The notes beneath the pieces are model-generated. The model was not told the DNA's origin and did no database searches. It saw only the letters and a program-made list of their open reading frames with translations. Shown here piece by piece: positions 7,492 through 15,713 of a stretch of DNA of 64,000 nt (positions are counted from its first letter, which is position 1; every line of letters starts with the position of its first letter). The stretch comes from Streptomyces adelaidensis. Lineage in GTDB: Bacteria; Actinomycetota; Actinomycetes; Streptomycetales; Streptomycetaceae. The translations under genes were made by a program, and so were the position numbers. The DNA lies in the NCBI RefSeq assembly GCF_016598475.1, contig NZ_JAEMUX010000028.1:1-64000 (forward strand), read 5' to 3'.

Positions 7492-8394
7492 TCACACCCG
7501 AGCCGCCTCCCCCAGCGCTTCGAGCACCGGTCGGATCAGCGGATGCCCCTCCGCTCCACGACGCACGGCGGCGAAGACGCGGCGGGTGGGGGCCACGCCG
7601 TCGACGGGGCGTACGACGACGCCCGTGAGGTCCATGCCGCGCAGCGCCGACCGGGGCACGAGGGCCACGCCCGCGTCGGCCGAGGCCAGGGCCACGACGG
7701 CGCGGAAGTCGTCCGAAGAGTGCTCCAGGCGTGGCTGGAAGCCGGCGTTCTCGCAGGCCAGGACGACCACGTCGTGGCAGGGGTTGCCGGGGTAGGGGCC
7801 GATCCAGGGATCCTTGGCCAGTTCCGCGAGCGGGACCTCGTCGGCGTCGGACAGCCGGTGGGTGACCGGGACGACCGCGTCGAAGGGCTCGGCGTACAGC
7901 GGGACGTGGGTCAGCCGGGGGTCGTCGGCGGCCGGGGCGCCCCGGTACTCGACGGCGACGGCGATGTCGACCTGCCGGTCCAGGACCATCGGGAGGCTGG
8001 CGTCGCCCTCGGCGTCCTGGACGCGGAGGCGGATGCCGGGCGCGGACACGGCGAGGCCGGCCAGTGCGGGCGCCACGACCTGGGCGATACCGGTGGCGAA
8101 GGAGGCGACCGAGACCGTGCCGGCCGCGCCCGAGCTGTACGCGGCCAGCTCCGCCGCCGCCCGCTCCAGCTGGGCGAGGACCGCGTTGGTGTGGCCGAGC
8201 AGGATCTCGCCGGCCGGGGTGAGCCGTACGCCCTTCGCGCCGCGTTCGACCAGGCGGTGGCCCGTCTCCTGCTCCAGGGCGGTCAGCTGCTGGGAGACGG
8301 CGGACGGGGTGAGGTACAGCGCGGCGGCAGCCGCCGTCACCGTGCGGTGGTCGGCCACCGCACGGAGGATGTGGAGCCGCCGCGCTTCGATCAT
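7492..8394 (-). CDS. LysR-family transcriptional regulator
   Basis: This is a full-length 300-residue LysR protein. The N-terminal winged helix is MIEARRLHILRAVADHRTVT through SAVSQQLTALEQETG. The periplasmic-binding-like effector domain runs from about residue 90 (GTVSVASF) to the end. It shares the strand of kbl upstream and lies 35 bp before the operator region of the XRE gene, so transcription may run through from kbl. No divergent target gene is present, unlike the usual LysR arrangement, so its regulon cannot be told. Confidence 0.88.
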   Translation of the reverse strand: MIEARRLHILRAVADHRTVTAAAAALYLTPSAVSQQLTALEQETGHRLVERGAKGVRLTPAGEILLGHTNAVLAQLERAAAELAAYSSGAAGTVSVASFATGIAQVVAPALAGLAVSAPGIRLRVQDAEGDASLPMVLDRQVDIAVAVEYRGAPAADDPRLTHVPLYAEPFDAVVPVTHRLSDADEVPLAELAKDPWIGPYPGNPCHDVVVLACENAGFQPRLEHSSDDFRAVVALASADAGVALVPRSALRGMDLTGVVVRPVDGVAPTRRVFAAVRRGAEGHPLIRPVLEALGEAARV

Positions 8395-8439
8395 GGGATC
8401 GATTCTCTCAAATGTCCGCTTTCGCTGACCGGGCTCCGT

Positions 8440-9639
8440 TCAGCCGTTCAGCTCCGCCCGCGCCGCCACGAACGCGTCGACCGCCCGGTTCACGTCCGCC
8501 GTCGAATGCGCGGCGGACAACTGGACGCGGATACGGGCCTGGCCCTGCGGGACGACCGGGTAGGAGAAGCCGATCACGTACACGCCGCGCTCCAGCAGTA
8601 GTTCGGCCAGGCGGCCCGCCCGCGCCGCGTCGCCGATCATCACCGGGGCGATGGGGTGGTCGCCGGGGAGGAGGTCGAAGCCCTCCTCGGTCATCCGGCG
8701 GCGGAACAGCGAGGTGTTCTCGGCGAGCCGGACCCGCAGGTCGCCGGCCGACTCCAGCAGGTCGATGACCTTCAGGGAGGCCGCCGCGATCACCGGCGCG
8801 AGCGTGTTGGAGAAGAGGTACGGACGGGAGCGCTGGCGGAGCAGGGCGACGATCTCGGCGCGGGCGGCGACGTAACCGCCGGACGCGCCGCCGAGGGCCT
8901 TGCCGAGGGTGCCGGTGATGATGTCGACGCGGTCCATGACGCCGTGCAGCTCGGGGGTGCCGCGGCCGCCGGGGCCGGTGAAGCCGACGGCGTGCGAGTC
9001 GTCGACCATGACCATGGCGTCGTGGCGGTCGGCGAGGTCGCAGATCTCGCGGAGCGGGGCCACATGGCCGTCCATGGAGAAGACGCCGTCCGTGACGATC
9101 AGCTTCCGGCGGGCGCCGCCCTCGCCGGCCTCCTTCAACTGGCGTTCCAGGTCGGCCATGTCGCGGTTGGCGTAGCGGAAGCGGCGGGCCTTCGACAGGC
9201 GGATGCCGTCGATGATCGAGGCGTGGTTGAGGGCGTCGGAGATCACCGCGTCCTCGGGACCGAGGAGGGTCTCGAAGACACCGCCGTTGGCATCGAAGCA
9301 GGAGGAGTAGAGGATCGTGTCCTCCTGGCCGAGGAACCCCGAGAGCCGGGCCTCCAGTTCCTTGTGCACCTCCTGCGTGCCGCAGATGAAGCGGACCGAG
9401 GCCATGCCGTAGCCCCAGCGGTCGAGCGCCTCGTGGGCGGCGGTGATCACCTCGGGGTGGTCGGCGAGGCCGAGGTAGTTGTTGGCGCAGAAGTTGAGAA
9501 CCTCGCCGGGACGGCCACCGTCGGTGACGTTCACCGTCGCCGACTGCGGGCTGCCGATGACCCGCTCGGGCTTGTGCAGGCCGGCGGCCCGGATCTCGTC
9601 GAGGGTGGTGCGGAGGTCGTCGCGCACGGAGTCGAACAT
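8440..9639 (-). CDS. kbl: Glycine C-acetyltransferase (2-amino-3-ketobutyrate CoA ligase)
   Basis: This PLP enzyme of fold type I (399 residues) converts 2-amino-3-ketobutyrate plus CoA to glycine and acetyl-CoA, the second step of threonine catabolism. Diagnostic segments are NFCANNYLGLADHP, DDSHAVGFTGPGGRG and the PLP-lysine region ITGTLGKALGGASGG. The ATG at 9639 follows AGGAG at a suitable distance. A longer frame to 9738 crosses the tdh stop and is rejected. tdh lies 58 bp upstream on the same strand and supplies the substrate. Confidence 0.95.
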   Translation of the reverse strand: MFDSVRDDLRTTLDEIRAAGLHKPERVIGSPQSATVNVTDGGRPGEVLNFCANNYLGLADHPEVITAAHEALDRWGYGMASVRFICGTQEVHKELEARLSGFLGQEDTILYSSCFDANGGVFETLLGPEDAVISDALNHASIIDGIRLSKARRFRYANRDMADLERQLKEAGEGGARRKLIVTDGVFSMDGHVAPLREICDLADRHDAMVMVDDSHAVGFTGPGGRGTPELHGVMDRVDIITGTLGKALGGASGGYVAARAEIVALLRQRSRPYLFSNTLAPVIAAASLKVIDLLESAGDLRVRLAENTSLFRRRMTEEGFDLLPGDHPIAPVMIGDAARAGRLAELLLERGVYVIGFSYPVVPQGQARIRVQLSAAHSTADVNRAVDAFVAARAELNG

Positions 9640-9697
9640 GGGGGAAGCTCCTAAAGTGCTTACGCCGAAGGGGGGTTGAGGCGACTGGCTCGTCCGG

Positions 9698-10726
9698 TCA
9701 CGCGGTCCAGTCCAGGATGACCTTGCCGCCTCTGCCACTCGCCGCGTCCGCGAAGGCCACCTCGTGGTCGCGGTAGCCGTACCGGCCGGTGATCACGGGG
9801 GCGAGGTCGAGGCCGCCCTCCAGGAGGACCGACATGGCGTACCAGGTCTCGTACATCTCACGGCCGTAGATGCCCTTGATCGTGATCATGGAGGTGACGA
9901 TGCGGGACCAGTCGACGGCGAACTCCTCGGACGGCAGCCCGAGCATGGCGATCCGGCCGCCGTGCGTCATGTTGGCGATCATGTCGCGCACGGCGACGGG
10001 GTTGCCGGACATCTCCAGGCCGATGTCGAAGCCCTCGCGCAGGCCGAGGGCGCGTTGCCCGTCGGCGATGGTCGACTCGGCCACGTCGAGCGCGAGGCTG
10101 ACGCCGATCTTGCGGGCCAGCTCCAGCCGGTCCTCGCTGACGTCGGTGACCATGACGTGCCGGGCGCCCGCGTGCCGGGCGACGGCGGCGGCCATCAGCC
10201 CGATCGGCCCGGCGCCGGTGATCAGGACGTCCTCGCCGACCAGCGGGAAGGACAGCGCGGTGTGCACGGCGTTGCCGAACGGGTCGAAGATCGCGGCCAC
10301 GTCGAGGTCCACCGGCACCCGGTGCACCCAGACGTTGGACGCGGGCAGCGCCACGTACTCCGCGAAGGCGCCGTCACGGCCGACGCCGAGGCCGACCGTG
10401 GCCCGGCACAGATGGCGGCGCCCGGCGAGGCAGTTGCGGCACTTGCCGCAGACGAGGTGTCCCTCGCCGCTCACCCGGTCGCCGACCGCTGTCTGCGAGA
10501 CATCGCGCCCGGTCGCCACGACCTCGCCGACGAACTCGTGCCCGACCACCAGCGGGGTCCGGATCGCCTGCCGCGCCCAGCCGTCCCAGGACCGGATGTG
10601 CAGGTCGGTGCCGCAGATCCCGGTCCTGAGAACCTTGATCAGTACGTCTCCGGGGCCAATCGCGGGCTCCGGTACGTCCACGAGCCACAGGCCGGGCTCC
10701 GCCTTCTCCTTGACCAGCGCCTTCAA
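9698..10726 (-). CDS. tdh: L-threonine 3-dehydrogenase
   Basis: This zinc medium-chain dehydrogenase (342 residues) oxidises L-threonine to 2-amino-3-ketobutyrate with NAD. It shows GICGTDLHIRSWD (catalytic zinc Cys and neighbours), GHEFVGEV, the structural-zinc cysteines in CGKCRNCLAGRRHLC, and the NAD-binding TGAGPIGLMAA. The start is TTG at 10726: AGGAG lies 8 nt upstream, and the standard Tdh N-terminus (xKALVKEKAEPGLWL) begins there. No ATG or GTG fits. It forms an operon with kbl. Three 22-bp repeats lie about 150-210 bp upstream. Confidence 0.95.
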   Translation of the reverse strand: MKALVKEKAEPGLWLVDVPEPAIGPGDVLIKVLRTGICGTDLHIRSWDGWARQAIRTPLVVGHEFVGEVVATGRDVSQTAVGDRVSGEGHLVCGKCRNCLAGRRHLCRATVGLGVGRDGAFAEYVALPASNVWVHRVPVDLDVAAIFDPFGNAVHTALSFPLVGEDVLITGAGPIGLMAAAVARHAGARHVMVTDVSEDRLELARKIGVSLALDVAESTIADGQRALGLREGFDIGLEMSGNPVAVRDMIANMTHGGRIAMLGLPSEEFAVDWSRIVTSMITIKGIYGREMYETWYAMSVLLEGGLDLAPVITGRYGYRDHEVAFADAASGRGGKVILDWTA

Positions 10727-10873
10727 CGCAACGGCTCCTGAGGGTGAGGCCCGGCCCGGGGCACGACGAACGGGCCCGTACCGGGGAGAGAGGTGGGATC
10801 GCAGAGCAATCTGCCGTACGGCGGCCCCCCGGGTCCATCGAGGTTTTCTTAACCTCCGCCGCAGCTTTCCTTC

Positions 10874-10934
10874 ACACCCCGCCCGAGCCGTGGACGCACC
10901 CCGCCCGGTCCGTGGACACATCCCGCCCGATCCG
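10874..10934. repeat. Tandem 22-bp repeats upstream of tdh
   Basis: Units at 10874-10895, 10896-10917 and a partial at 10918-10934 share the pattern CCCCGCCCG, then CCGTGGAC. A 22-bp period places the copies on about the same face of DNA, as expected of multiple regulator sites. They lie between the GAF gene stop and the tdh start. Confidence 0.55.
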
Positions 10935-11005
10935 CCGATCCGCCATGATGTGCCCTCCTCCTCCGGGAGCCTCAAGCCCTCCGGGAGCCACAGACGGTAC
11001 GGCCG

Positions 11006-11563
11006 CTACGGGAACGCCTCCCGCCCCTCGATCTGCCCGGCCAGTTCCGCGGCCATGGCCTTGATGGTCTCCAGGCCCGCCCTGCCCCAAGGACGCGGCT
11101 TCACATCGAGGACGCAGATCGTGCCGAGGGCGATGCCGGTACGGTCGATCAGCGGGGCACCGAGGTAGGAGCGGATGCGGTGGTCGTCGACGACGGGATT
11201 CCCCGCGAACTTCGGGTATTCGCGCACGTCTTCGAGGACCAGGGCCTTGCGCCGGACCACCACATAGGGGCAGAAGCCGTGGTCCCGGGCCAGATAGCGA
11301 TCCGCCCCGAGTACCGCCATCTCTCCCGTCGGCTCCGCCGGCACATGCACGCCGGCGAAGAACTGCCGGTTCTCGTCGATGAAGTTGACCATCGCGTACG
11401 GCACCGAGGCGACCTCGGCGAGCCGGTCCGCGAAGGCGTCGAAGACCGGTTCGGCGTACTCCCCGAGTCCGAGCGACCGCAGCCGCCCCACCCGCTCGGG
11501 AGCGTCCCGGTCCTCGGGGGTCAGGAGCAGTCGGCCGGTCGGACGCGGTGGGTCGTACGTCAC
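11006..11563 (-). CDS. GAF-domain protein of the conservon
   Basis: The 185-residue protein is essentially one GAF sensor domain. It shows ASVPYAMVNFIDENRQFFAG, the FCPYVVVRRKALVLEDVREYP stretch and YLGAPLIDRTGIALGTICVLD. The GTG start overlaps the TGA of the GTPase gene (GTGA), so it is the fifth gene of the conservon operon. GAF domains bind small ligands or redox cofactors; which one cannot be told. It lacks any catalytic output domain, so it may act by contacting the GTPase or kinase-like protein (inference). Confidence 0.85.
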   Translation of the reverse strand: MTYDPPRPTGRLLLTPEDRDAPERVGRLRSLGLGEYAEPVFDAFADRLAEVASVPYAMVNFIDENRQFFAGVHVPAEPTGEMAVLGADRYLARDHGFCPYVVVRRKALVLEDVREYPKFAGNPVVDDHRIRSYLGAPLIDRTGIALGTICVLDVKPRPWGRAGLETIKAMAAELAGQIEGREAFP

Positions 11564-12159
11564 GTGTGGGCTCCGTGGCTGGGGAGCTGGTCCGGGGCGT
11601 GGGCGAGAAGGTGCCGTACGAGAGTCAGCAGGGTCTGGACGCCCGAGCTGGAGATCCGGGCGTCGCAACAGACGACGGGGATCTCCGGATCGAGGTCGAG
11701 GGCCGCGCGCACCTCGTCGGCGTCGTAGCGGAAGGAACCGTCGAACTCGTTGATGGCGACGATGAAGCCGAGGCCGCGCTGCTCGAAGAAGTCGACGGCG
11801 GCGAAACAGTCCTCCAGGCGGCGGGTGTCGGCGAGGATGACCGCGCCGAGGGCTCCTTCGGAGAGTTCGTCCCACATGAACCAGAAGCGTTGCTGGCCGG
11901 GTGTGCCGAACAGATAGAGCACATGGCGTGGGTCGAGCGTGATGCGGCCGAAGTCCATCGCGACGGTCGTCTCGACCTTGTTCTCGATGCCGTCGAGATT
12001 GTCGGTCGCGGCGCTCACTGTGGTGAGCAGTTCCTCCGTGCTCAGCGGCGCGATCTCGCTCACCGCGCCGACGAAGGTCGTCTTGCCGACCCCGAACCCT
12101 CCCGCCACCAGGATTTTGAGTGCGGTGGGAAAGGGGTCAGAGCTGTCGTCGTAGTCCAT
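11560..12159 (-). CDS. cvnD: Conservon GTPase (CvnD-like)
   Basis: This small 199-residue GTPase has a P-loop GGFGVGKTTFVG near residue 20, a DFGRITL switch segment, FGTPGQQRFWF (G3) and NEFDGS-like base recognition (G4). This is the MglA/Rab-like class that forms the fourth gene of Streptomyces conservons. It overlaps the DUF742 gene by 23 bp and the GAF gene by 4 bp. In the best-studied conservon (cvn9) the four proteins form a membrane-associated complex resembling eukaryotic G-protein signalling (established knowledge). Confidence 0.92.
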   Translation of the reverse strand: MDYDDSSDPFPTALKILVAGGFGVGKTTFVGAVSEIAPLSTEELLTTVSAATDNLDGIENKVETTVAMDFGRITLDPRHVLYLFGTPGQQRFWFMWDELSEGALGAVILADTRRLEDCFAAVDFFEQRGLGFIVAINEFDGSFRYDADEVRAALDLDPEIPVVCCDARISSSGVQTLLTLVRHLLAHAPDQLPSHGAHT

Positions 12160-12514
12160 CGAGCACTGCCTCCAGAAGAGACCGGTCTGTCGGGTTGTGG
12201 TGGAAAACCGGGGGTTTGGTGGTAAGGGCCCCGCAGTCGACGAGGTCGGACAGCAGCACCTTGGTCACTGCCACCGGCAGCTTCAGATGAGCCGCGACCT
12301 CGGCGACCGAGATGGGTGCCCGGCACAGGTCCAGTGCGGTTGCGTGTTCGGGGCCCAGATAGCCGAGGGGGGTCGCCCCGGTGGCCATCACCTGTGAGAG
12401 GAGATCGAGTGCGGTGGTCGGCCGGGTACGGCCGTTGATGACGGTGTAGGGGCGTACCAGACGCCCGGCGGCGTCGTCATACAGAGGTCCGTCGCCGGCC
12501 GCGGGCACTCTCAA
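12137..12514 (-). CDS. cvnC: DUF742 protein (CvnC-like)
   Basis: This 125-residue DUF742 protein contains YTVINGRTRPT, ALDLLSQV and a winged-helix-like core APISVAEVAAHLKLPVAVTK, with the ending PTDRSLLEAVLDGLRRQL. The TTG start at 12514 overlaps the TGA of the roadblock gene; a GTG at 12508 is the alternative. It is the third gene of the conservon, between the roadblock protein and the GTPase, and overlaps the latter by 23 bp. Confidence 0.9.
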   Translation of the reverse strand: MRVPAAGDGPLYDDAAGRLVRPYTVINGRTRPTTALDLLSQVMATGATPLGYLGPEHATALDLCRAPISVAEVAAHLKLPVAVTKVLLSDLVDCGALTTKPPVFHHNPTDRSLLEAVLDGLRRQL

Positions 12515-12942
12515 GGCCTCATCGCGGAGGGTTCGACGGCCTGACGGGGCTGGGTGACCAGGTACGGGCGGACGCTCTTGACGAGCATCGCCATCTCGTA
12601 GCCGAGAACGGCGGCGTCGGCCTCGCGCCCGGCGAGCACGGCGAGGCAGGTGCCGGAGCCCGCGGTGGAGACGAAGAGCAGGGTCGAGTCGAGTTCGACG
12701 ACGACCTGGCGCACCTCGCCGCCGTCGCCGAAGCGGACGCCCGCGCTGCGTCCGAGGGAGTACAGGCCGGAGGCCAGGGCGGCCATGTGGTCGGCGCTGT
12801 CCGGGTCGAGGCCGTGGACCGACTTCACGAGTCCGTCGCAGGAGAGCAGCACCGCGCTCGTGGTGTGCGGCACGCGCTGCACGAGGCCGCTCATCAGCCA
12901 GTCGAGATCGGATACATGGCCGGTCGGCGCATCGCTCGCCAT
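12511..12942 (-). CDS. cvnB: Roadblock/LC7-domain protein (CvnB-like)
   Basis: The 143-residue protein is a single roadblock/LC7 domain: DLDWLMSGLVQRVPHTTSAVLLSCDGL, then LASGLYSLGRSAG and GSGTCLAVLAG. Such proteins act as regulators of small GTPases, here presumably the neighbouring CvnD. The ATG at 12942 follows AAGGAG. A much longer open frame continues upstream through the kinase gene in another reading frame and is rejected. It is the second gene of the conservon. Confidence 0.92.
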   Translation of the reverse strand: MASDAPTGHVSDLDWLMSGLVQRVPHTTSAVLLSCDGLVKSVHGLDPDSADHMAALASGLYSLGRSAGVRFGDGGEVRQVVVELDSTLLFVSTAGSGTCLAVLAGREADAAVLGYEMAMLVKSVRPYLVTQPRQAVEPSAMRP

Positions 12943-13022
12943 GGTGGATCGACTCCTTGGGGTGCGTTGGTCTGCGGGAGCGGAGGGGGTTGGGGTGGGG
13001 AGGGGGGCGGTGAGGGGGGTTT

Positions 13023-15239
13023 TCATCCGGCCGGTGTGCTCCCGTCCTGCCGGGGCGTGAGGTCGTGCGCAGCGTCGGGGACCGACGGCGGTACGGCTAT
13101 GGGGGTGGCCGGGGCGACCCCCCTGGGGTGTCCGCCCAGGGGCTGCGTGGCGTCCTTGTGGGGCGCGTCCATGTGAGCCAGCTCCATGTGGAGTGCGTCC
13201 GGGCGGGCCGGGTCGATACGCGATGGTGAGTCGAGTCGGCTGCCACTCTCGATGCGGCCGGTGTCGATACGTCCCATGTCGATGCGGTCCGTGTCCACGC
13301 GGCCCGTGTCGATGCGAGCCGAGGCGTCCGGGGGTGCCAGGTCCACGGGGGGCGTGCCGAGCGTCGAGGTGTCCCAGTCGGAGTTCTCCGTCTGGCGGGC
13401 CTCGGCGAGTCCGATGCCTCGCTGGAAGGCGGCCATCAGCCCGGGGTCGTGGCCGATGTAGTGGTCGGGGTCCTGGCGGGACACGGGTGGGGGGCCGCCG
13501 CGGAGCTGGGGCACGATGTGCTGCTGGGCGCGGCGGCGGGGCAGCTGGGGCCTGCCCATGGTGCCGCGCACGGCGCCGACGCGCGGGGTCGGGGGCTCTC
13601 CGGTCCGTTCCGTGACGGTCCGCCGGTCGTCGGGGCGGATGCCGGGCACGGCCTCGGCCGGGTTGGGCCGCTCCTCGCGGACGCCGCGCACGGGCAGCGG
13701 GGTCGGGCCCGCACCGGCTCTGCCCGGCCCCTGCTGACCGCCGGCCCGGCCGGGGCCCTGCTGCCGGGGCACGGAGGCACGCGCCGGGCTCGGGGCGGAC
13801 CGGTGGCCGGACTCGGGGTGCGCGGTCTGCGTGGGTACCGACCGGACGGGCCGGTCGGCCGTCATCCGATCCGTCCCCGCCCGGTCCGTCACCGTCCGGT
13901 CCGCCGCACCGGTTGCGGACGCCCGCTGGGCGGTGGCGGGTTGGGCGTGCCGGGGCCCGGCGGCCGGGCGTCGTACGCCGGTGTTCTGCTGGGCCTGGGG
14001 CTGGATCCGCGGTACGTCGTCGGTGGCGCCGGGGTCGTGGCCGAGGAGGCCCTGGGGGACGACGAACGCGGCCTGGATGCCACCGTAGATGTTGGTCTGG
14101 AGGCGGACCTGGATGCCGTGGCGGCGGGCGAGCTGGGAGACCACGAAGAGGCCGATGCGGCCGTCCTGGAGGAGGCTGGCGACGTTGACCTGGTCGGGGT
14201 CGGCAAGCAGGGCGTTCATCTTGTTCTGCTCGGTGACGGGCATGCCCAGGCCCCGGTCCTCGACCTCGACGGCGAGCCCGGAGGTGACGAGGTTGGCGCG
14301 CAGCAGGACCTGGGTGTGCGGAGCGGAGAACACCGTGGCGTTCTCGACGAGTTCGGCCAGCAGGTGGATGACGTCGGCGACGGCGTGCCCGCGCAGGGTG
14401 CCGTCGACCGGGGGCACCAGCTTGACTCGGGAGTACTGCTCGACCTCGGCGATCGCGGAGCGCAGCACCTCGGTCATGGAGACGGGGTTGCTCCACTGGC
14501 GGCGGGAGACGGCGCCGCCGAGGACGGCGAGGTTCTCGGCGTGCCGGCGGATGCGGGTGGCGAGATGGTCGACGTGGAAGAGGCCCTTGAGGAGATCCGG
14601 GTCCTCGATCTCGTTCTCCAGGTCGTCGAGAATGGAGATCTCGCGCTGCACCAGGGACTGGAGTCGGCGGGCCAGGTTCACGAAGACTTCGAGCTTCTGT
14701 TCGCTGCCCGCGTGACTGGAGAGCTGGGAGGCCTGGACGACGGCGGTGACGGCGCTGTCGTGGGCACGGTCCAGGTCGGCGGCGAGCAGCTCGAAGTCGT
14801 CGGCGTCCGCGGCGGTCTTGGCGCGCGGGCCGCGGGCGGGCGGCTGGTCGCCGCGCCGGAGCGCGTCGACGAGGGCCCGCAGGTCGTCCTCGCTCTTGGT
14901 GCTGACCTGGCGCAGGGCGGCCAGGCGATCGCGTACGGACCTGGCCGTGCGGCCGGCCGCCACGGCGGCGATCGCCATGCCGGCCAGGGCCACGGCGGCG
15001 GTTCCGGCGAGGACCGCCCACAGGGTGAGGCTGGGGCGGGCGCCGCCGGCGCGGACCGTGAAGAGGACTGCGGCGCAGGCGCTGAGGGCCACCGCGGTGG
15101 GAGGCAGGACCGCGAGGCGCAGCAGTTGTGGCCGTATGTGGATCTCGGGCAGCGAGGGGACGGCGCGGGTGGCCGATCGCCCGTGCCGCCCGCCCTCACG
15201 GCGGTCTGCGCGTGCGGCCGGTGCGCGAAGGTGAGACAT
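13023..15239 (-). CDS. cvnA: Conservon sensor-kinase-like protein (CvnA-like)
   Basis: This 738-residue membrane protein has two N-terminal hydrophobic segments (LLRLAVLPPTAVALSACAAV and LWAVLAGTAAVALAGMAIAA). A helical region follows, then a HATPase domain with an N box (LAELVENATVF) and EDRGLGM. The last roughly 300 residues are a low-complexity Pro/Gln/Arg tail. As in other CvnA proteins there is no obvious phospho-acceptor histidine box, so it may not signal by classical phosphotransfer. The tail includes a pentapeptide repeat (R-I/V-D-T-G type) encoded by 15-bp DNA repeats. The ATG at 15239 follows GAGGA; the frame upstream to 15332 lacks a ribosome-binding site. Confidence 0.9.
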   Translation of the reverse strand: MSHLRAPAARADRREGGRHGRSATRAVPSLPEIHIRPQLLRLAVLPPTAVALSACAAVLFTVRAGGARPSLTLWAVLAGTAAVALAGMAIAAVAAGRTARSVRDRLAALRQVSTKSEDDLRALVDALRRGDQPPARGPRAKTAADADDFELLAADLDRAHDSAVTAVVQASQLSSHAGSEQKLEVFVNLARRLQSLVQREISILDDLENEIEDPDLLKGLFHVDHLATRIRRHAENLAVLGGAVSRRQWSNPVSMTEVLRSAIAEVEQYSRVKLVPPVDGTLRGHAVADVIHLLAELVENATVFSAPHTQVLLRANLVTSGLAVEVEDRGLGMPVTEQNKMNALLADPDQVNVASLLQDGRIGLFVVSQLARRHGIQVRLQTNIYGGIQAAFVVPQGLLGHDPGATDDVPRIQPQAQQNTGVRRPAAGPRHAQPATAQRASATGAADRTVTDRAGTDRMTADRPVRSVPTQTAHPESGHRSAPSPARASVPRQQGPGRAGGQQGPGRAGAGPTPLPVRGVREERPNPAEAVPGIRPDDRRTVTERTGEPPTPRVGAVRGTMGRPQLPRRRAQQHIVPQLRGGPPPVSRQDPDHYIGHDPGLMAAFQRGIGLAEARQTENSDWDTSTLGTPPVDLAPPDASARIDTGRVDTDRIDMGRIDTGRIESGSRLDSPSRIDPARPDALHMELAHMDAPHKDATQPLGGHPRGVAPATPIAVPPSVPDAAHDLTPRQDGSTPAG
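13251..13325. repeat. 15-bp in-frame minisatellite within cvnA
   Basis: Five tandem 15-bp units (13251-13265, then every 15 bp) share the pattern GATGCGGCCCGTGTC. They encode consecutive R-I-D-T-G-like pentapeptides in the C-terminal tail of CvnA. Length variation by slippage would keep the reading frame. Confidence 0.7.
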
Positions 15240-15713
15240 CAGCGTCCTCGTACTGGTCCGTCTGGGGGTGGGGGGTGCCGCGTCTGGGCGTCTTGTGGCA
15301 TGCGCCATCACGTGTCGGTCGGGAGAGTCCAAGAATTCGGCCCTGCGTCGTCCGACGGCAACTCACAGTAGTCGCCAACGCGTCATGAGCGGTGCGCAGT
15401 TGACAAAGAACTCCGCGAATCGCCCCGCTCTGGTATGAGGGTTCGTACGACAGGCCGATAATTCTTCGGACGCATGTTCCTGCTTGATTCTTTTTGCGTC
15501 TACATTTCGATCATGGCTGGTCAGAACAGGTCGAGAACAAACAATGAGGGCCGGTGAGCAATTCGCTCACCGGCCCTCACCGTCAATCAAAAAATCACCC
15601 TGTCGGGAGAATTCGCACCCCGTTCACGGTGCCGGTCCCCTCTCGGCACGAGAGCGACGCCGTGCGCAGCGCGCCCGCCAACGGCCAAATGCGCCTGCGC
15701 CCCGCAGAGCGCG
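15240..15713. other. Intergenic region upstream of the conservon
   Basis: This region between the hydrolase stop and cvnA holds the hydrolase terminator at 15545-15579. About 300 bp of relatively AT-rich sequence (15380-15530) follows, and must contain the conservon promoter on the minus strand. I see no gene and no recognised operator. Confidence 0.5.
15545..15579 (-). terminator. Terminator of the metallo-beta-lactamase-fold gene
   Basis: A perfect 15-bp stem (TGAGGGCCGGTGAGC and its complement) has a 5-nt loop. On the minus strand it is followed by a T-rich run (TTGTTTGTTC). It lies downstream of the hydrolase gene, in the right orientation. Confidence 0.72.

Noticed and set aside
12511..15021. 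836-codon minus-strand frame continuing upstream of cvnB
   Set aside because: The part above 12942 is a Pro/Arg-rich out-of-frame reading of cvnA. Roadblock homology and a good ribosome-binding site begin at 12942.
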